From assembly GCA_963721115.1 (NCBI GenBank), contig CAVRIA010000004.1:682001-746000 (forward strand): a stretch of 64,000 nt of DNA, given 5' to 3'. Below the pieces are notes generated by a model. It had not been told where the DNA came from, searched no databases, and was given only the letters and a program-made list of their open reading frames with translations. Source of the DNA: CAVRIA01 sp963721115. GTDB taxonomy: Bacteria; Desulfobacterota; Binatia; HRBIN30; CADEER01. Shown here in pieces: positions 19,107-28,272 of the stretch; within the stretch, counting starts at the first letter, position 1; every line of letters begins with the position of its first letter. The translations under genes and the position numbers were made by a program.

Positions 19107-20916
19107 CGCGGCGCGGCCGCGCCTCTCCGGCGCGCGGCTTTGCGCGGCCCTTCGGCGCCCGCCCTCGGCCCGTCGGCTGCCGCTTACCGGCGCGTCGGCC
19201 GTCCTTGAGGCAGGCGAGGAAGCGCTCCACCGGCAGGGTGTTGATCACGTCCGCCGCGCTCGCCCAGCCGCGCCGCGCGACCGCGATGCCGAAGTCGTCG
19301 GGGTAGCGCAGGTGGTTGACGTGGTGGGCGTCGGAGTCGATGGTCAGCCGCACGCCCGCGCCGACGGCCTTGCGCACGTGCTCGTCCTTCAGGTCGAGGC
19401 GATCCGGGAGAGCGTCGATCTCCAGCACCGTCCCGGTGCGTTTGGCCGCGGCGATGACGGCGTCGATGTCGACCTCGTAGGCCTCGCGCTTCATCAGGAT
19501 CCGGCCGGTCGGATGGAACAGGATGTCGGCGTGCGGGCTTTCCATGGCGCGAACGATCCGCCGCGTCTGCTCCTGGCGCGAGAGGTGGAAATGAGAGTGC
19601 ACCGCGACGCCGACGACGTCGAGCTGCGCCAGCACCTCGTCGGCGATGTCGAGGCCGCCGTCGCGGTCGATGTTCACCTCGGCGCCGGCCAGGAGGCGAA
19701 AGCCGCGCAGCTTGCGGTCGAGCTCGCGGACGGCGGCGATCTGCTCGAGCAGCTGCTTCTCGTCGGAGCCGCCGGTCATCGCCAGCCCGCGCGTGTGATC
19801 GGTGATCGCCATGTACTCGAGGCCGAGACGGCGGCCGGCCTCGACCATCTCCCGCAGCGAGTTGGCGCCGTCGGTCCACGTCGTCTGGATCTGCAGGTCG
19901 CCGCGCAGCGCACCGTGCTCGATCAGCTTCGGCAGGCGCCCGTGCCGCGCCAGCTCGATCTCGCCGGTGTTCTCGCGCATCTCGGGCGGTACCCACTGCA
20001 GGCCGAGAGCCGCGTAGACCTCCTCTTCCGTCTCGCCGGCGATGGCGCGGTCGCCGTCGAAGACGCCGTACTCGTTGAGCTTCCAGCCGCGCTCCTGCGC
20101 GATCCGGCGCAGGGCGACGTTGTGGTCCTTGCTGCCGGTGAAGTAGGCGAGCGCGGCGCCGAAGCTGCGCGCCGGCACGACCCGCAGGTCGGCGTCCATG
20201 CCGTTGGCGAGCCGCACCGAGCTCTTGGTGCTGCCCTTGCCGTGCACGTGCGCCACCTCTGGCATGCCGACGAAGCCGTCCATCACCCGCGCGGACCGCC
20301 GCGACACGACCAGGAAGTCGGCGTCGCCGATCGTCTCCCGGCGGCGGCGGATGGAGCCCGCGATCGCCACCTGCTCGACACCCGCGATCCGGCGCAGCCG
20401 CTCCTCGATCTCGCGGGCGAGATCGAGGACCTGGCCGAGCGGGCGCCGGTCGCCGCCCTGCTCGAGGAAGCCGATGCCCCGGATGATCTTCTGTTCGCTC
20501 TTCTCTCCGAAATGGGGCAGTGCGCGAATGCGGCCCGCCCGCGCGGCGCGCTCGAGATCCGCGACCGTGCGGACGCCGAGCTCGTCGTAGAGCACCTTCA
20601 CCATCTTGGGACCGAGGCCCTCGATGGCAGTGAGCTCGACGACGTCGACCGGGGTGGCGCGGCGCAGCTTTTCGTGGTCCCGGCACTTGCCGGTGCGCAG
20701 CAGCTCTTCGATGCGCTCGGCGATCCCCTTGCCGACGCTGGGGATCGAGCCCAGCGCCTGGAGGCCGCCCTGCGCGTACAGCTCCGCGACCGGACGATCC
20801 AGCGACTCCACCGCGTAGGCGGCCTTCTCGTAGGCGCGGGGCTTGAACGGCACCGAGGTCATGTCGAGAAAGATCGACATCTCGCGCAGAACCTTGGCGA
20901 TCTCGGTATTGGTCAT
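19099..20916 (-). CDS. polX: DNA polymerase/3'-5' exonuclease PolX with altered PHP metal motif
   Basis: Family X DNA polymerase fused to a PHP phosphoesterase domain, used in base-excision or gap-filling repair. 605 residues. Helix-hairpin-helix motifs (SIPSVGKGIAERIEELLRTG; AIEGLGPKMVKVLYDELGV) precede the palm with GSIRRRRETIGDADFLVV and ADLRVV carrying catalytic aspartates. The PHP domain starts near residue 345. Its ITDH, EVNI, VAVHSHFHL and IDSDAHH motifs are kept, but the first motif reads GDLQIQTTWTDG, with glutamine in both positions of HxH. Some PolX proteins have Q at the first position; Q at the second is less usual and could weaken exonuclease activity. A basic tail ends the protein. 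The start ATG 20916 was chosen over a repeat-encoded extension. Confidence 0.93.
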   Translation of the reverse strand: MTNTEIAKVLREMSIFLDMTSVPFKPRAYEKAAYAVESLDRPVAELYAQGGLQALGSIPSVGKGIAERIEELLRTGKCRDHEKLRRATPVDVVELTAIEGLGPKMVKVLYDELGVRTVADLERAARAGRIRALPHFGEKSEQKIIRGIGFLEQGGDRRPLGQVLDLAREIEERLRRIAGVEQVAIAGSIRRRRETIGDADFLVVSRRSARVMDGFVGMPEVAHVHGKGSTKSSVRLANGMDADLRVVPARSFGAALAYFTGSKDHNVALRRIAQERGWKLNEYGVFDGDRAIAGETEEEVYAALGLQWVPPEMRENTGEIELARHGRLPKLIEHGALRGDLQIQTTWTDGANSLREMVEAGRRLGLEYMAITDHTRGLAMTGGSDEKQLLEQIAAVRELDRKLRGFRLLAGAEVNIDRDGGLDIADEVLAQLDVVGVAVHSHFHLSRQEQTRRIVRAMESPHADILFHPTGRILMKREAYEVDIDAVIAAAKRTGTVLEIDALPDRLDLKDEHVRKAVGAGVRLTIDSDAHHVNHLRYPDDFGIAVARRGWASAADVINTLPVERFLACLKDGRRAGKRQPTGRGRAPKGRAKPRAGEARPRRVR

Positions 20917-20947
20917 GCTCTGCCCAATCCCCCACCCGCCCCGCCGA

Positions 20948-21002
20948 GTTGTTGGGTTGTTGGGTCGGATGTCCAAGCACCAACAACCCGACAACCAACA
21001 AC
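20948..21002. repeat. Intergenic hairpin with TTGTTGG-word arms (copy 2)
   Basis: The left arm at 20948-20968 (GTTGTTGGGTTGTTGGG words) and right arm at 20980-21002 (CCAACAACCCGACAACC words) are imperfect inverted copies around a short loop. The element lies in the divergent gap between polX and the flavin reductase gene. Word content matches copies near 8309, 28416 and 29582. Confidence 0.7.
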
Positions 21003-21114
21003 CCGCACTTTACACCAGGGCGCGCCGTGTATCGACCTGTCCTCCGGGGTTGCGGGCGCCCCGGCTTCCAAATATGCCTGAGGCGGAAGGGCTCCAACAG
21101 CACAGGAGGAACGC

Positions 21115-21618
21115 ATGGATCCGAATGCCAAGAAGACCGCACTGCGCATGATTCCGTACGGGCTGTACGTGCTCACCGCCGAGGGCAAGGACGGCAAGGT
21201 GGCGGCGGCGACGATCAACTGGGTCACCCAGGCCTCCTTCGATCCGCCCCTGGTCGCGGTGGGGGTGAAGAAAGACTCCGGCGCGCACGCCATCATCAAG
21301 GACGCAGGCGCGTTCGCCCTCAACACCCTCGGCAAGGGACAGCAATCCCTGGCCTTCAACTTCTTCAAGTCGCACGAACGCGACGGACGCACGATCGGCG
21401 GCGAGCCGTTTCGCAACGGAGCCACCGGCGCGCCGATCCTCAACGCGGCGCCGGCGTACGTCGAGTGTCGCCTGGTCGATACGGTCGAGCGGGGCGACCA
21501 CTCGCTGTTCGTCGGCGAGGTGGTCGAGGCCGGCGTGGCCAAGGCGCCGGAAGGGCGACCCGACGATGCCACTTTGTGGCTGAAGGATCTCGGGGAGAAG
21601 ACGTTCTACGGCGGGTAG
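21115..21618 (+). CDS. Flavin reductase family protein (FMN-binding split barrel)
   Basis: 167 residues of the flavin reductase-like split barrel. Features: IPYGLYVLTAEG, a central AATINWVTQASFDPPLVAVG that lines the FMN site, and ECRLVDTVERGDHSLFVGEV. An excellent ribosome site (AGGAGG) lies six bases before the ATG. Such proteins reduce FMN with NAD(P)H or bind FMN for a partner oxygenase. A Rieske-type protein follows after 34 bases, so the pair may be redox partners, but no oxygenase is near. Specific function not established. Confidence 0.85.
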   Translation: MDPNAKKTALRMIPYGLYVLTAEGKDGKVAAATINWVTQASFDPPLVAVGVKKDSGAHAIIKDAGAFALNTLGKGQQSLAFNFFKSHERDGRTIGGEPFRNGATGAPILNAAPAYVECRLVDTVERGDHSLFVGEVVEAGVAKAPEGRPDDATLWLKDLGEKTFYGG

Positions 21619-21652
21619 GGAGTCGGGCCCGGGGCGGGCCGAGGGGGGAAGG

Positions 21653-21958
21653 ATGGCGGAGTTCGTGCGAGTGGCGAGCAGCGGAGACATTCCCAACGGC
21701 GAGGGGCGGATGTTCGAGGTCAACGGGCGGCAGGTGGCGGTGTTCAACTGCGCCGGGTTGTTCTACGCCATCGACAACGTCTGCGAGCATCAAGGCGGTC
21801 CTCTCTCCGAAGGCGAGCTGGACGGGACGGTGGTTACCTGTCCCTGGCACGGCTGGACCTACGACGTGACGTGCGGCAAGTCTCCGGACGACCCGGACGC
21901 CTGCGTCGACCGGTTCGAGGTCAAGGTAGAAGGGGCGGACATCCTGGTTTCGGTCTGA
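21653..21958 (+). CDS. Rieske [2Fe-2S] ferredoxin-type protein
   Basis: 101 residues, essentially one Rieske domain of the bacterial ferredoxin/NirD type. The cluster motifs are CEHQGGPLSEGEL (C-x-H) and VTCPWHGWTYDV (C-x-x-H). No transmembrane anchor or catalytic domain is attached, so it should be a soluble electron carrier. A strong purine-rich ribosome site precedes it. Position directly after a flavin reductase suggests the two work together in electron delivery; the acceptor is not in the window. Confidence 0.9.
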   Translation: MAEFVRVASSGDIPNGEGRMFEVNGRQVAVFNCAGLFYAIDNVCEHQGGPLSEGELDGTVVTCPWHGWTYDVTCGKSPDDPDACVDRFEVKVEGADILVSV

Positions 21959-21973
21959 GGGCTTTGCCCGGAT

Positions 21974-23728
21974 ATGACGCGAGAGTTTCGGGGATTGGCG
22001 GTTTCGCCCGGCTTCGGGCAAGGGCCGGCTCTCGTCTACCGGGGCACCGAGGATCTGTTCTCGACGGCGGCCGCCACGGAGAGCGAGGGGGCCGAACGCG
22101 AGCAGGGGCGGCTCGAGCGGGCGCTGGCGGCCACCCGGCGGGAAATGGAGGCCCTGCGGCGCCGCCTCCAGGAGGACTACGGCCGCGATGCGGCCCACAT
22201 CATGCACGCGCAGTTCCTCATGCTGCAGGATCCCGACTTCGTCCGCCGCATCGGGGAGAGCCTGCAGAAGGGAGGCTCGGCGGATGCCTCCGTAGTCGAT
22301 GTCGTGGAAAAGATCGAGGGCGAGTTCGCCGCCGTCTCCGATCCGTATATGCGCGAGCGCGCCGTCGACGTGCACGACATCGGGGCCCGCCTCCTGCGCC
22401 ATCTGGCGGACCGGACGCATCACCCGCTGGCGCGCGTGCCTTCCGGAGTCGTGATCGTGGCGGAGCGACTCCTGCCTTCCGATACGATCTTCCTCGATCG
22501 CGCCAAGGTGATGGCGATGGTGACCGAGCGCGGCAGCGAGAACTCGCACGCGGCGATTCTGGCGCGCGGTCTCGGAATTCCGGCCGTGGCGCAGATTCGC
22601 GGCATCCTCGCCGCCTGCCGGACGGGAGATCCGGTCGTCGTCGATGGTCTGAGCGGAAGCGTCGTCGTCCGACCGGAGGGGGGCCAGCGCGATGCGTACA
22701 CGCGCCGGGCCCGCCAGTACGAGGCTTCGATCTCCGAGGTGCGGGACTCGGCGCCGGCCGTATCCGTGACCCTGGACGGGCAGACGGTGCATCTGCTCGC
22801 CAACGTCGCCGGAGTGCAGGACGCCGAGGTGGCCCACTCGGCGGGCGCGCACGGCGTCGGTCTTCTGCGCACCGAGTTCCTCTACCTGGCGCACGGAGGC
22901 CAGGCGTCGGAGGACGAGCAGTACGAGGCGTACCGGCGCATCGGGGAGATCTTCGGCGAGCGGCCGGTGATCATCCGTACCCTCGACCTCGGTCCGGACA
23001 AGATCATCCCGATCGCCGACGAGCTGCCGATGGCGCACGCCGCGATCACCGAGCGCGGCATCCACTACGCGCTGCGCCATCCCGAGCTGCTGGTTCCCCA
23101 GATCCGCGCCGTCGTGCGCGCTTCGCGGTACGGGAACCTGCGCATCCTGCTGCCGATGGTCACCGGCATGGACGAGGTGAGCCGGGCGCGCGGCCTGGTC
23201 GACGAGGTGTGCGAGCAGCTGCGCAGCGAGGGCGAGAGGATCGAGGCGCCGCCCCCGATCGGTGCCATGATCGAGACGCCTCCCGCGATATTGATGGCGG
23301 CCGAGATCTGCCGGGCTTCCGACTTCGTGTCGATCGGCAGCAACGACCTGCTCCGATACCTCTTCTCCGGGCAGTGGCACGAAGACCGCGACGAGGAGAG
23401 CAGCTTCGAGCCCAGCCTGATCCGCGCCATCGACGCGGTGGTGCGGGCGGCGGCGGCCGCGGGCAAGGAGGTCGGGCTGTGCGGTGAAATGGCCGGCACG
23501 ACCGGTCTCAGCGGTCTCCTCCTCGGCCTCGGCCTGCGCGTGTTCAGCATGAGCTCCAAGCGGCTGCCGAAGGTTCGCTACAACGTGCGGCAGACCGACG
23601 TGCGGCTCTGTCGGAGCCTGGCGGAGCGGGCCCTGCTCTTGACGACGGCGGCGGAGATCCGGGCTCTGGTGGCGGAGCAGACCGATCCGTGGCAACGGCT
23701 CCTCGACCGCGAGGCGCCTTCGTCCTGA
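21974..23728 (+). CDS. ptsI: Phosphoenolpyruvate-protein phosphotransferase (PTS enzyme I)
   Basis: Enzyme I of the PTS, transferring phosphate from PEP to HPr. 584 residues. The phospho-histidine is His192 in TERGSENSHAAILARG. PEP-binding motifs include GVGLLRTEFLYL, RTLDLGPDKI and PMVTGMDEV. The active-site loop GLCGEMAGT carries the conserved cysteine. No HPr or sugar permease gene is in the window, so it may serve a regulatory PTS, but the partners could be elsewhere. The gene follows the Rieske gene by 15 bases; ygfZ follows after 57 bases. Confidence 0.93.
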   Translation: MTREFRGLAVSPGFGQGPALVYRGTEDLFSTAAATESEGAEREQGRLERALAATRREMEALRRRLQEDYGRDAAHIMHAQFLMLQDPDFVRRIGESLQKGGSADASVVDVVEKIEGEFAAVSDPYMRERAVDVHDIGARLLRHLADRTHHPLARVPSGVVIVAERLLPSDTIFLDRAKVMAMVTERGSENSHAAILARGLGIPAVAQIRGILAACRTGDPVVVDGLSGSVVVRPEGGQRDAYTRRARQYEASISEVRDSAPAVSVTLDGQTVHLLANVAGVQDAEVAHSAGAHGVGLLRTEFLYLAHGGQASEDEQYEAYRRIGEIFGERPVIIRTLDLGPDKIIPIADELPMAHAAITERGIHYALRHPELLVPQIRAVVRASRYGNLRILLPMVTGMDEVSRARGLVDEVCEQLRSEGERIEAPPPIGAMIETPPAILMAAEICRASDFVSIGSNDLLRYLFSGQWHEDRDEESSFEPSLIRAIDAVVRAAAAAGKEVGLCGEMAGTTGLSGLLLGLGLRVFSMSSKRLPKVRYNVRQTDVRLCRSLAERALLLTTAAEIRALVAEQTDPWQRLLDREAPSS

Positions 23729-23785
23729 AGATTGCGAACTTTTTTCCTGCCGCCCTTTTTGTTAGGGATCGGGTTCGGACGGCAC

Positions 23786-24865
23786 ATGACCAGCGAGCTA
23801 GAACACGCGGTGCGCGCCCGCGGCGGCGTCGTCGACGCGGTGCTGGGGCGCTCGCTGCCGCTTCACTTCGGAGACCCGGGGCGCGAGTGGCGGGCGGCGC
23901 GCGAGGGCTGCGCCGTCTTCGTCGCCGGCTTTCGCGAGCTGCTGGCGGCGACGGGCGAGGACCGCGTGTCGTTCCTGCAGGGGATGCTTTCGAACGACGT
24001 GAAGTCGCTCGTCCCCGGCGCCGGCATCTACGCCTCGTTCCTCACCGAGCAGGGTCGTGTCGTGTCGGACCTGCGCGTCTACGCCGACGCGGACCGCCTG
24101 CTGCTCGACGTGCTCGCCCCGCGGCGCGATCTCCTGCGCGCCGGGCTGGAGCGCTTCCTGGTCGCCGACGACGTCGAGCTGGAGCCGCCGCCTGGCGAGG
24201 CCGTGCTCCTCGGCCTCGAGGGGCCACTGGCGCGCGACATGCTGAGCGAAGTTCTGGGCATGTCCGTCGCGGTCACGCAGGCGCTCGACCACGAGCGCAG
24301 CGAGTTCCACGCCTCGCCGCTGCGCGTCGTTTGCTGCTCGGAGGTCGGCGGGCAGGGTTTTCTGCTGTGTGGCAGCTCGGAGATCGCGGCGGCTCTCTTC
24401 GACGCCTGCTGCGTGGCCGGTGCGATTCCGCTCGGCATGCAGGCGCTCGAAGTGCTGCGCGTCGAGGCCGGCATCCCGTGGGCGGGCGTCGACATGGACG
24501 AGGACGTGCTGGTGATCGAGGCAGGTCTGGAGCGGGCGCTGAGCTTCAGCAAGGGATGCTACCTGGGGCAGGAGGTGGTCGAGCGCATCGCCGCGCGGGG
24601 GCGCGTCAACCGCAAGCTGGCGGGCCTCGCGATCGAGGGTGCGGAGGTTCCGCCACCCGGGGCGGTGCTGGTGGCGGGCGACAAGGAGGTGGGCCGCGTG
24701 ACCAGCGCGGTGCGCTCCGAGCTCTTCGAACGCGGGATCGCCCTCGGCTACGTGCGGCGCGAGCATCTGGAACCGGGCACGGCGCTGCGCGTCCGTTGGG
24801 CCGGGGGGGAGGCCGGCGCCACCGTGTCGGGCCTTCCGTTCGACCATCCTCCACAGGGGTCGTAG
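23786..24865 (+). CDS. ygfZ: Folate-binding protein YgfZ (Fe-S cluster repair)
   Basis: 359 residues related to the GcvT/aminomethyltransferase fold, needed for maintaining some Fe-S enzymes. The diagnostic motif is KGCYLGQEVVER (K-G-C-Y-x-G-Q-E). N-terminal DRVSFLQGMLSNDVKSL matches the folate-binding region. The start is ATG 23786; an earlier in-frame reading begins in the intergenic A/T stretch and is less likely. The next gene is a desulforedoxin-like protein. Confidence 0.9.
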   Translation: MTSELEHAVRARGGVVDAVLGRSLPLHFGDPGREWRAAREGCAVFVAGFRELLAATGEDRVSFLQGMLSNDVKSLVPGAGIYASFLTEQGRVVSDLRVYADADRLLLDVLAPRRDLLRAGLERFLVADDVELEPPPGEAVLLGLEGPLARDMLSEVLGMSVAVTQALDHERSEFHASPLRVVCCSEVGGQGFLLCGSSEIAAALFDACCVAGAIPLGMQALEVLRVEAGIPWAGVDMDEDVLVIEAGLERALSFSKGCYLGQEVVERIAARGRVNRKLAGLAIEGAEVPPPGAVLVAGDKEVGRVTSAVRSELFERGIALGYVRREHLEPGTALRVRWAGGEAGATVSGLPFDHPPQGS

Positions 24866-24951
24866 AGGAGCGCGCCCGCGTCGCTCGGATTCGCCGCAAG
24901 TGTGCGCGGCGGCCGCCGCTGGCGACCAATCCATGAGAGCAGGAGACGAGA

Positions 24952-25095
24952 ATGCCGAATCAACTCGGAAAGCGCTACGTGTGCGAGAGTTGCGGGACCG
25001 AGGTCCTGTGCAACAAGCCGGGCCCCGGGGCGGTGAGCTGCTGCGAGAACGAGATGAAGGTGAAGGAAGCGAAGCCGCTGCCGTCGAGCGACTGA
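24952..25095 (+). CDS. Desulforedoxin-like small iron protein (copy 1)
   Basis: A 47-residue protein beginning MPNQLGKRYVCESCGTEVLC. Cysteine spacing is C11-x-x-C14 and an adjacent pair C30-C31 (AVSCCENEM), the desulforedoxin pattern in which four cysteines hold one iron. A purine-rich site (AGGAGACGAGA) precedes the ATG. An extra cysteine is present at residue 20, and the usual CCG after the pair is CCE. It lies after ygfZ and before a crotonase gene. A close paralogue closes the same cluster at 28273. The role is unknown; electron transfer or metal binding is inferred from the fold. Confidence 0.8.
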   Translation: MPNQLGKRYVCESCGTEVLCNKPGPGAVSCCENEMKVKEAKPLPSSD

Positions 25096-25151
25096 GTCGG
25101 GCGCGCCTCTCGCCCGCTTCGCCAACGCCCGATCCCCCAGCGGTGAACTCG

Positions 25152-25910
25152 ATGAGCAGCCGACCGGTTGCCGGAGCCTGCCAAGAGCCCGCCGTCCTGC
25201 TGCACAAGGAGGACGGTGGCCGGGTGGCGGTGGTGAGCCTCAATCGGCCGCGCGTGTTGAACGCTTACGGAATCGAGATGCGCGACGCCCTGTACGAGGC
25301 CTTGCTCGCGGTGCGCGACGACCCGGAGGTACGGGTGATGGTGCTGCGCGGCAACGGGCCCGCCTTCGGTAGCGGCGGGGACCTGCGCGAGTTCGGCAGC
25401 GCGCCTTCGCCGTACGCGGCGCGCTCGACGCGCTGGCGCCGCGACGTCTGGGGCGTCCTCTCGTCGCTGCCGAAGATCACCGTCGCCGCCGTGCACGGGT
25501 TCGTCGTCGGCGGCGGGTTCGAGATGGCGCTTCTCTGCGATCACTGCATCGCCGCTCGCGACGCGCGCTTCCGGCTTCCCGAGACCGGGCTCGGCATGAT
25601 CCCGGGAGTGGGCGGGACGCAGACCCTGCCTCGCCTGATCGGCGCCGGGCGCGCGGCGGATCTGGTGCTGACGGGTCGGTGGCTCGACGCCGGGGAGGCG
25701 CGGCGGTTGGGCATCGTCGCCCGGGTGGTGGCGCCGGCGCGGCTGCGCGGGGCGGCTCGCGCCTGGGCACGGCGCGTGGCGGGGCTCGATCCGGCGCTGG
25801 TCGCGGCGCTGAAGCGCGCCGTTGGCGACGGGCTGGAAATGGACGTCGACGCCGGCCTGGCGTGCGAGCGCCGGCTCGCCGCCGCGCTCGAGCCGCGCGG
25901 TTGCGCGTGA
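25152..25910 (+). CDS. Enoyl-CoA hydratase/isomerase (crotonase) family protein
   Basis: 252 residues of the crotonase fold. Conserved segments: SLNRPRVLNAYGIEMRDALY, VLRGNGPAFGSGGDL (oxyanion loop), VHGFVVGGGFEMALLCDHCI (second oxyanion loop), and GLGMIPGVGGTQTLPRLIG, which holds a glycine- and proline-rich catalytic loop with E at the usual glutamate position (RLPETGLG). The start at ATG 25152 was chosen because the upstream reading covers the desulforedoxin gene in another frame. It is followed after 15 bases by an acyl-CoA ligase. It probably hydrates or isomerises an enoyl-CoA made by that ligase; the substrate is unknown. Confidence 0.88.
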   Translation: MSSRPVAGACQEPAVLLHKEDGGRVAVVSLNRPRVLNAYGIEMRDALYEALLAVRDDPEVRVMVLRGNGPAFGSGGDLREFGSAPSPYAARSTRWRRDVWGVLSSLPKITVAAVHGFVVGGGFEMALLCDHCIAARDARFRLPETGLGMIPGVGGTQTLPRLIGAGRAADLVLTGRWLDAGEARRLGIVARVVAPARLRGAARAWARRVAGLDPALVAALKRAVGDGLEMDVDAGLACERRLAAALEPRGCA

Positions 25911-25925
25911 AGGAGGGGGGCCCAC

Positions 25926-27488
25926 TTGAACACGTCGAACTTCGTCAGCATTCCCGCCCTGATGTTCCCGGAGCAGGAGATCCTGGTCTTCGAGGGGCGG
26001 CGCCACACCTATGGAGAGCTGTGGGAACGCATCCAGCGCCTCGGCAGCGGGCTGCGCCGCCGCGGCGTGGCGCGCGGCGACCGGGTGGGCGCCCTGCAGA
26101 CCAACTCGGACGACTACGTCGCCGCCTACTTCGCGGTGGCGGCTATCGGCGCCGTGTTCGTACCTCTCAACTACCGGGCCAAGCTGCCCGAGCTGGAGTA
26201 CATGATCGGCAGTGCGGGCATCGTGGCGCTGCTGGTGGGCGACCGCTACGTCGACGCGGTCGAGCAGCTGCGGCCGCGCCTGCCGTCGGTGCGGGCGTAC
26301 GTCTCTCTCGAGGAACGCCACCCGGGGATGGTGGCGCTGGACGAGCTGACCGCCGCCGGATCGGACTTCGAGGAAACGGAGATCGAGGACGACGACACGA
26401 CGATCCTGATGTACACGAGCGGCACGACTTCGCAGCCGAAGGGCGTGATGCTCACGCACAACGACTTCACCGCTTACGTGTGCGGCAACGTCGAGCTGGC
26501 GGACGGCACGCCGCGCGGCGCGGCTCTGCTCTCCGCGCCGCTGTACCACATCGCCGGCGCCACCAACATCATGAGCACCCTGTTCACCGGCCGAAAGCTG
26601 GTGATCCTGCGCCAGTTCGAGCCCCGGGCGTGGCTGGAGGCGGTGGAGAAGGAGCGCGTCACGCACGCCTTCGTCGTGCCGACCATGATGAAGCAGCTGA
26701 TCGACCATCCCGATTTCGCGCGCTACGACCTGAGCAGCCTGCAGAACCTCTCTTACGGGGGTGCCGCCATGCCCTTTCCGGTCATCCGGCGCGCCATCGA
26801 GATGTTCCCCGCCGGTGTCGGCTTCGTGAACGCCTTTGGGCAGACGGAGACGACCTCGACCCTGACCGTGCTCGGGCCGGAGGACCACCGGCTGCACGGC
26901 AGCGCCGAGGAGGTGGAGCGCAATCTGAAGCGCCTGGTGTCGATCGGCAGGCCGCTTCCCGACGTGCAGGTCAAGGTCGTCGACGAGGAAGGTCGCGAGC
27001 TGTCCGCCGGGCAGGTCGGCGAGCTGTGGGTGTTCACCCCGCGCACGATGAAGGGGTACGCGGGCGGCGGCGGCACGGTGAGCTCGCCGGCGCACGACGG
27101 ATGGCTGCCGACGCGAGACATGGGGTGGATCGATGCGGACGGTTACATCTTCCTCGCTGGACGCAAGGACGACATGATCATTCGCGGCGGCGAGAACATC
27201 TCGCCGGCCGAGGTGGAAGCGGTTCTCTACTCGCACAGCGGCGTCGAGGAGGCGGCGGTGATCGGCACGCCCGACGTCGAGTGGGGCCAGCGGGTCGCGG
27301 CGGTGGTCGTGGCGCGCCCCGGCGCGACGCTGAGCGAGGAGGAGCTGTCCGAGTTCTGTCGCCAGCGCCTCTCGAGCTTCAAAAAGCCGGAGGTCTTCCA
27401 CTTCGTCGAAGGGCTGCCGAAGAATCAGATGGGCAAGATCCTGAAGAAGGATCTGCGCGCGCGGTTCGCGGCCGGTCGAGAGACGTGA
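25926..27488 (+). CDS. AMP-dependent acyl-CoA synthetase (class I adenylate-forming)
   Basis: 520-residue acyl-CoA ligase that activates a carboxylic acid with ATP and CoA. Motifs: the P-loop TILMYTSGTTSQPKGVMLTH, VNAFGQTETTSTLTVLGPED (A5), GWLPTRDMGWIDADGYIFLA (A7), RKDDMIIRGGENISPAEVE (A8) and the catalytic lysine in LPKNQMGKILKKDLRAR (A10). The start is a TTG with a very strong AAGGAGG site 8-10 bases upstream. Its stop overlaps the next crotonase gene as GTGA. Flanked by two crotonases and two desulforedoxins, it probably begins degradation of a fatty or aromatic acid. Confidence 0.92.
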   Translation: MNTSNFVSIPALMFPEQEILVFEGRRHTYGELWERIQRLGSGLRRRGVARGDRVGALQTNSDDYVAAYFAVAAIGAVFVPLNYRAKLPELEYMIGSAGIVALLVGDRYVDAVEQLRPRLPSVRAYVSLEERHPGMVALDELTAAGSDFEETEIEDDDTTILMYTSGTTSQPKGVMLTHNDFTAYVCGNVELADGTPRGAALLSAPLYHIAGATNIMSTLFTGRKLVILRQFEPRAWLEAVEKERVTHAFVVPTMMKQLIDHPDFARYDLSSLQNLSYGGAAMPFPVIRRAIEMFPAGVGFVNAFGQTETTSTLTVLGPEDHRLHGSAEEVERNLKRLVSIGRPLPDVQVKVVDEEGRELSAGQVGELWVFTPRTMKGYAGGGGTVSSPAHDGWLPTRDMGWIDADGYIFLAGRKDDMIIRGGENISPAEVEAVLYSHSGVEEAAVIGTPDVEWGQRVAAVVVARPGATLSEEELSEFCRQRLSSFKKPEVFHFVEGLPKNQMGKILKKDLRARFAAGRET

Positions 27489-28240
27489 CGCACGCCGCGG
27501 CAGGGGTCCGGTGGTCGGTCGAGGACGGCGTTGCCCGGATCACGCTGGCGCGCGCCGGGCGCGGCAACCGCGTCGACCTGGCGGCGGCACAGGCGCTGTG
27601 CGCGGCGGCCGAGGAGATCGAGCTCGACGATCGGGTCGCCTTCGCCGTGGTGAGCGGAAGCGGATCCGCGTTCTGCCTCGGCGTCGAGAACGATGGGGCG
27701 TGGGAATCGCCGCGCCACGACTGGGTCGAGGCCGTCGCGCGACTCACCTGTCCCGTTCTGGCGGTTCTCAACGGCGACGCGGTGGCGGAGGGCTGCGAGC
27801 TGGCGCTCGCCTGCGACCTGCGTCTGGCGGCGCCGGGCGCCGGTCTGATGCTTCCGCAGGTGGCGAGCGGGCGGCTGCCCCGGCACGGCGCCACGCAGCG
27901 GCTGCCGCGCCTGATCGGACGCCTGCGCGCCCTGGATCTGCTGCTCTCGGGACGGCGCGTCGGCGCCCGCGAGGCCGAGCGCATCGGCCTGGTGTCGCGG
28001 GTCGCGGCGAAGGGCGGCTTCGCCGCGGCGGTGCGCGCCGAGGTCGCCGCCCTGCACGAGAAGGGGCCGATCGCCCTGCGCCTGGGCAAGGAAGCGGTGG
28101 CGAAGGGGCTCGATCTCACTCTGGAGCAGGGCCTGCGGTTGGAGCAGGATCTGTACGTGCTATTGCAGACCACGGCGGACCGCCGCGAGGGTGTGCGCGC
28201 CTTCCGCGAACGGCGGCGGCCGCGCTTTCGCGGCCGCTGA
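27485..28240 (+). CDS. Enoyl-CoA hydratase/isomerase family protein, divergent
   Basis: 251 residues, a second crotonase directly coupled to the acyl-CoA ligase by a 4-base overlap (GTG start). The fold is clear: VSGSGSAFCLGVENDGAW, LNGDAVAEGCELALACDLRL and VASGRLPRHGATQRLPRLIG. The second oxyanion loop has AEGCELA in place of the more usual GGG motif, and the region of the catalytic glutamate reads LPQVASGRLPRHG, lacking the common GLxP pattern. It may therefore be a hydrolase, isomerase or non-hydratase member. Desulforedoxin copy 2 follows after 32 bases. Confidence 0.85.
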   Translation: MTHAAAGVRWSVEDGVARITLARAGRGNRVDLAAAQALCAAAEEIELDDRVAFAVVSGSGSAFCLGVENDGAWESPRHDWVEAVARLTCPVLAVLNGDAVAEGCELALACDLRLAAPGAGLMLPQVASGRLPRHGATQRLPRLIGRLRALDLLLSGRRVGAREAERIGLVSRVAAKGGFAAAVRAEVAALHEKGPIALRLGKEAVAKGLDLTLEQGLRLEQDLYVLLQTTADRREGVRAFRERRRPRFRGR

Positions 28241-28272
28241 GCCGCGCGCTGGACGCAGGGAAAGGGAGGAAG

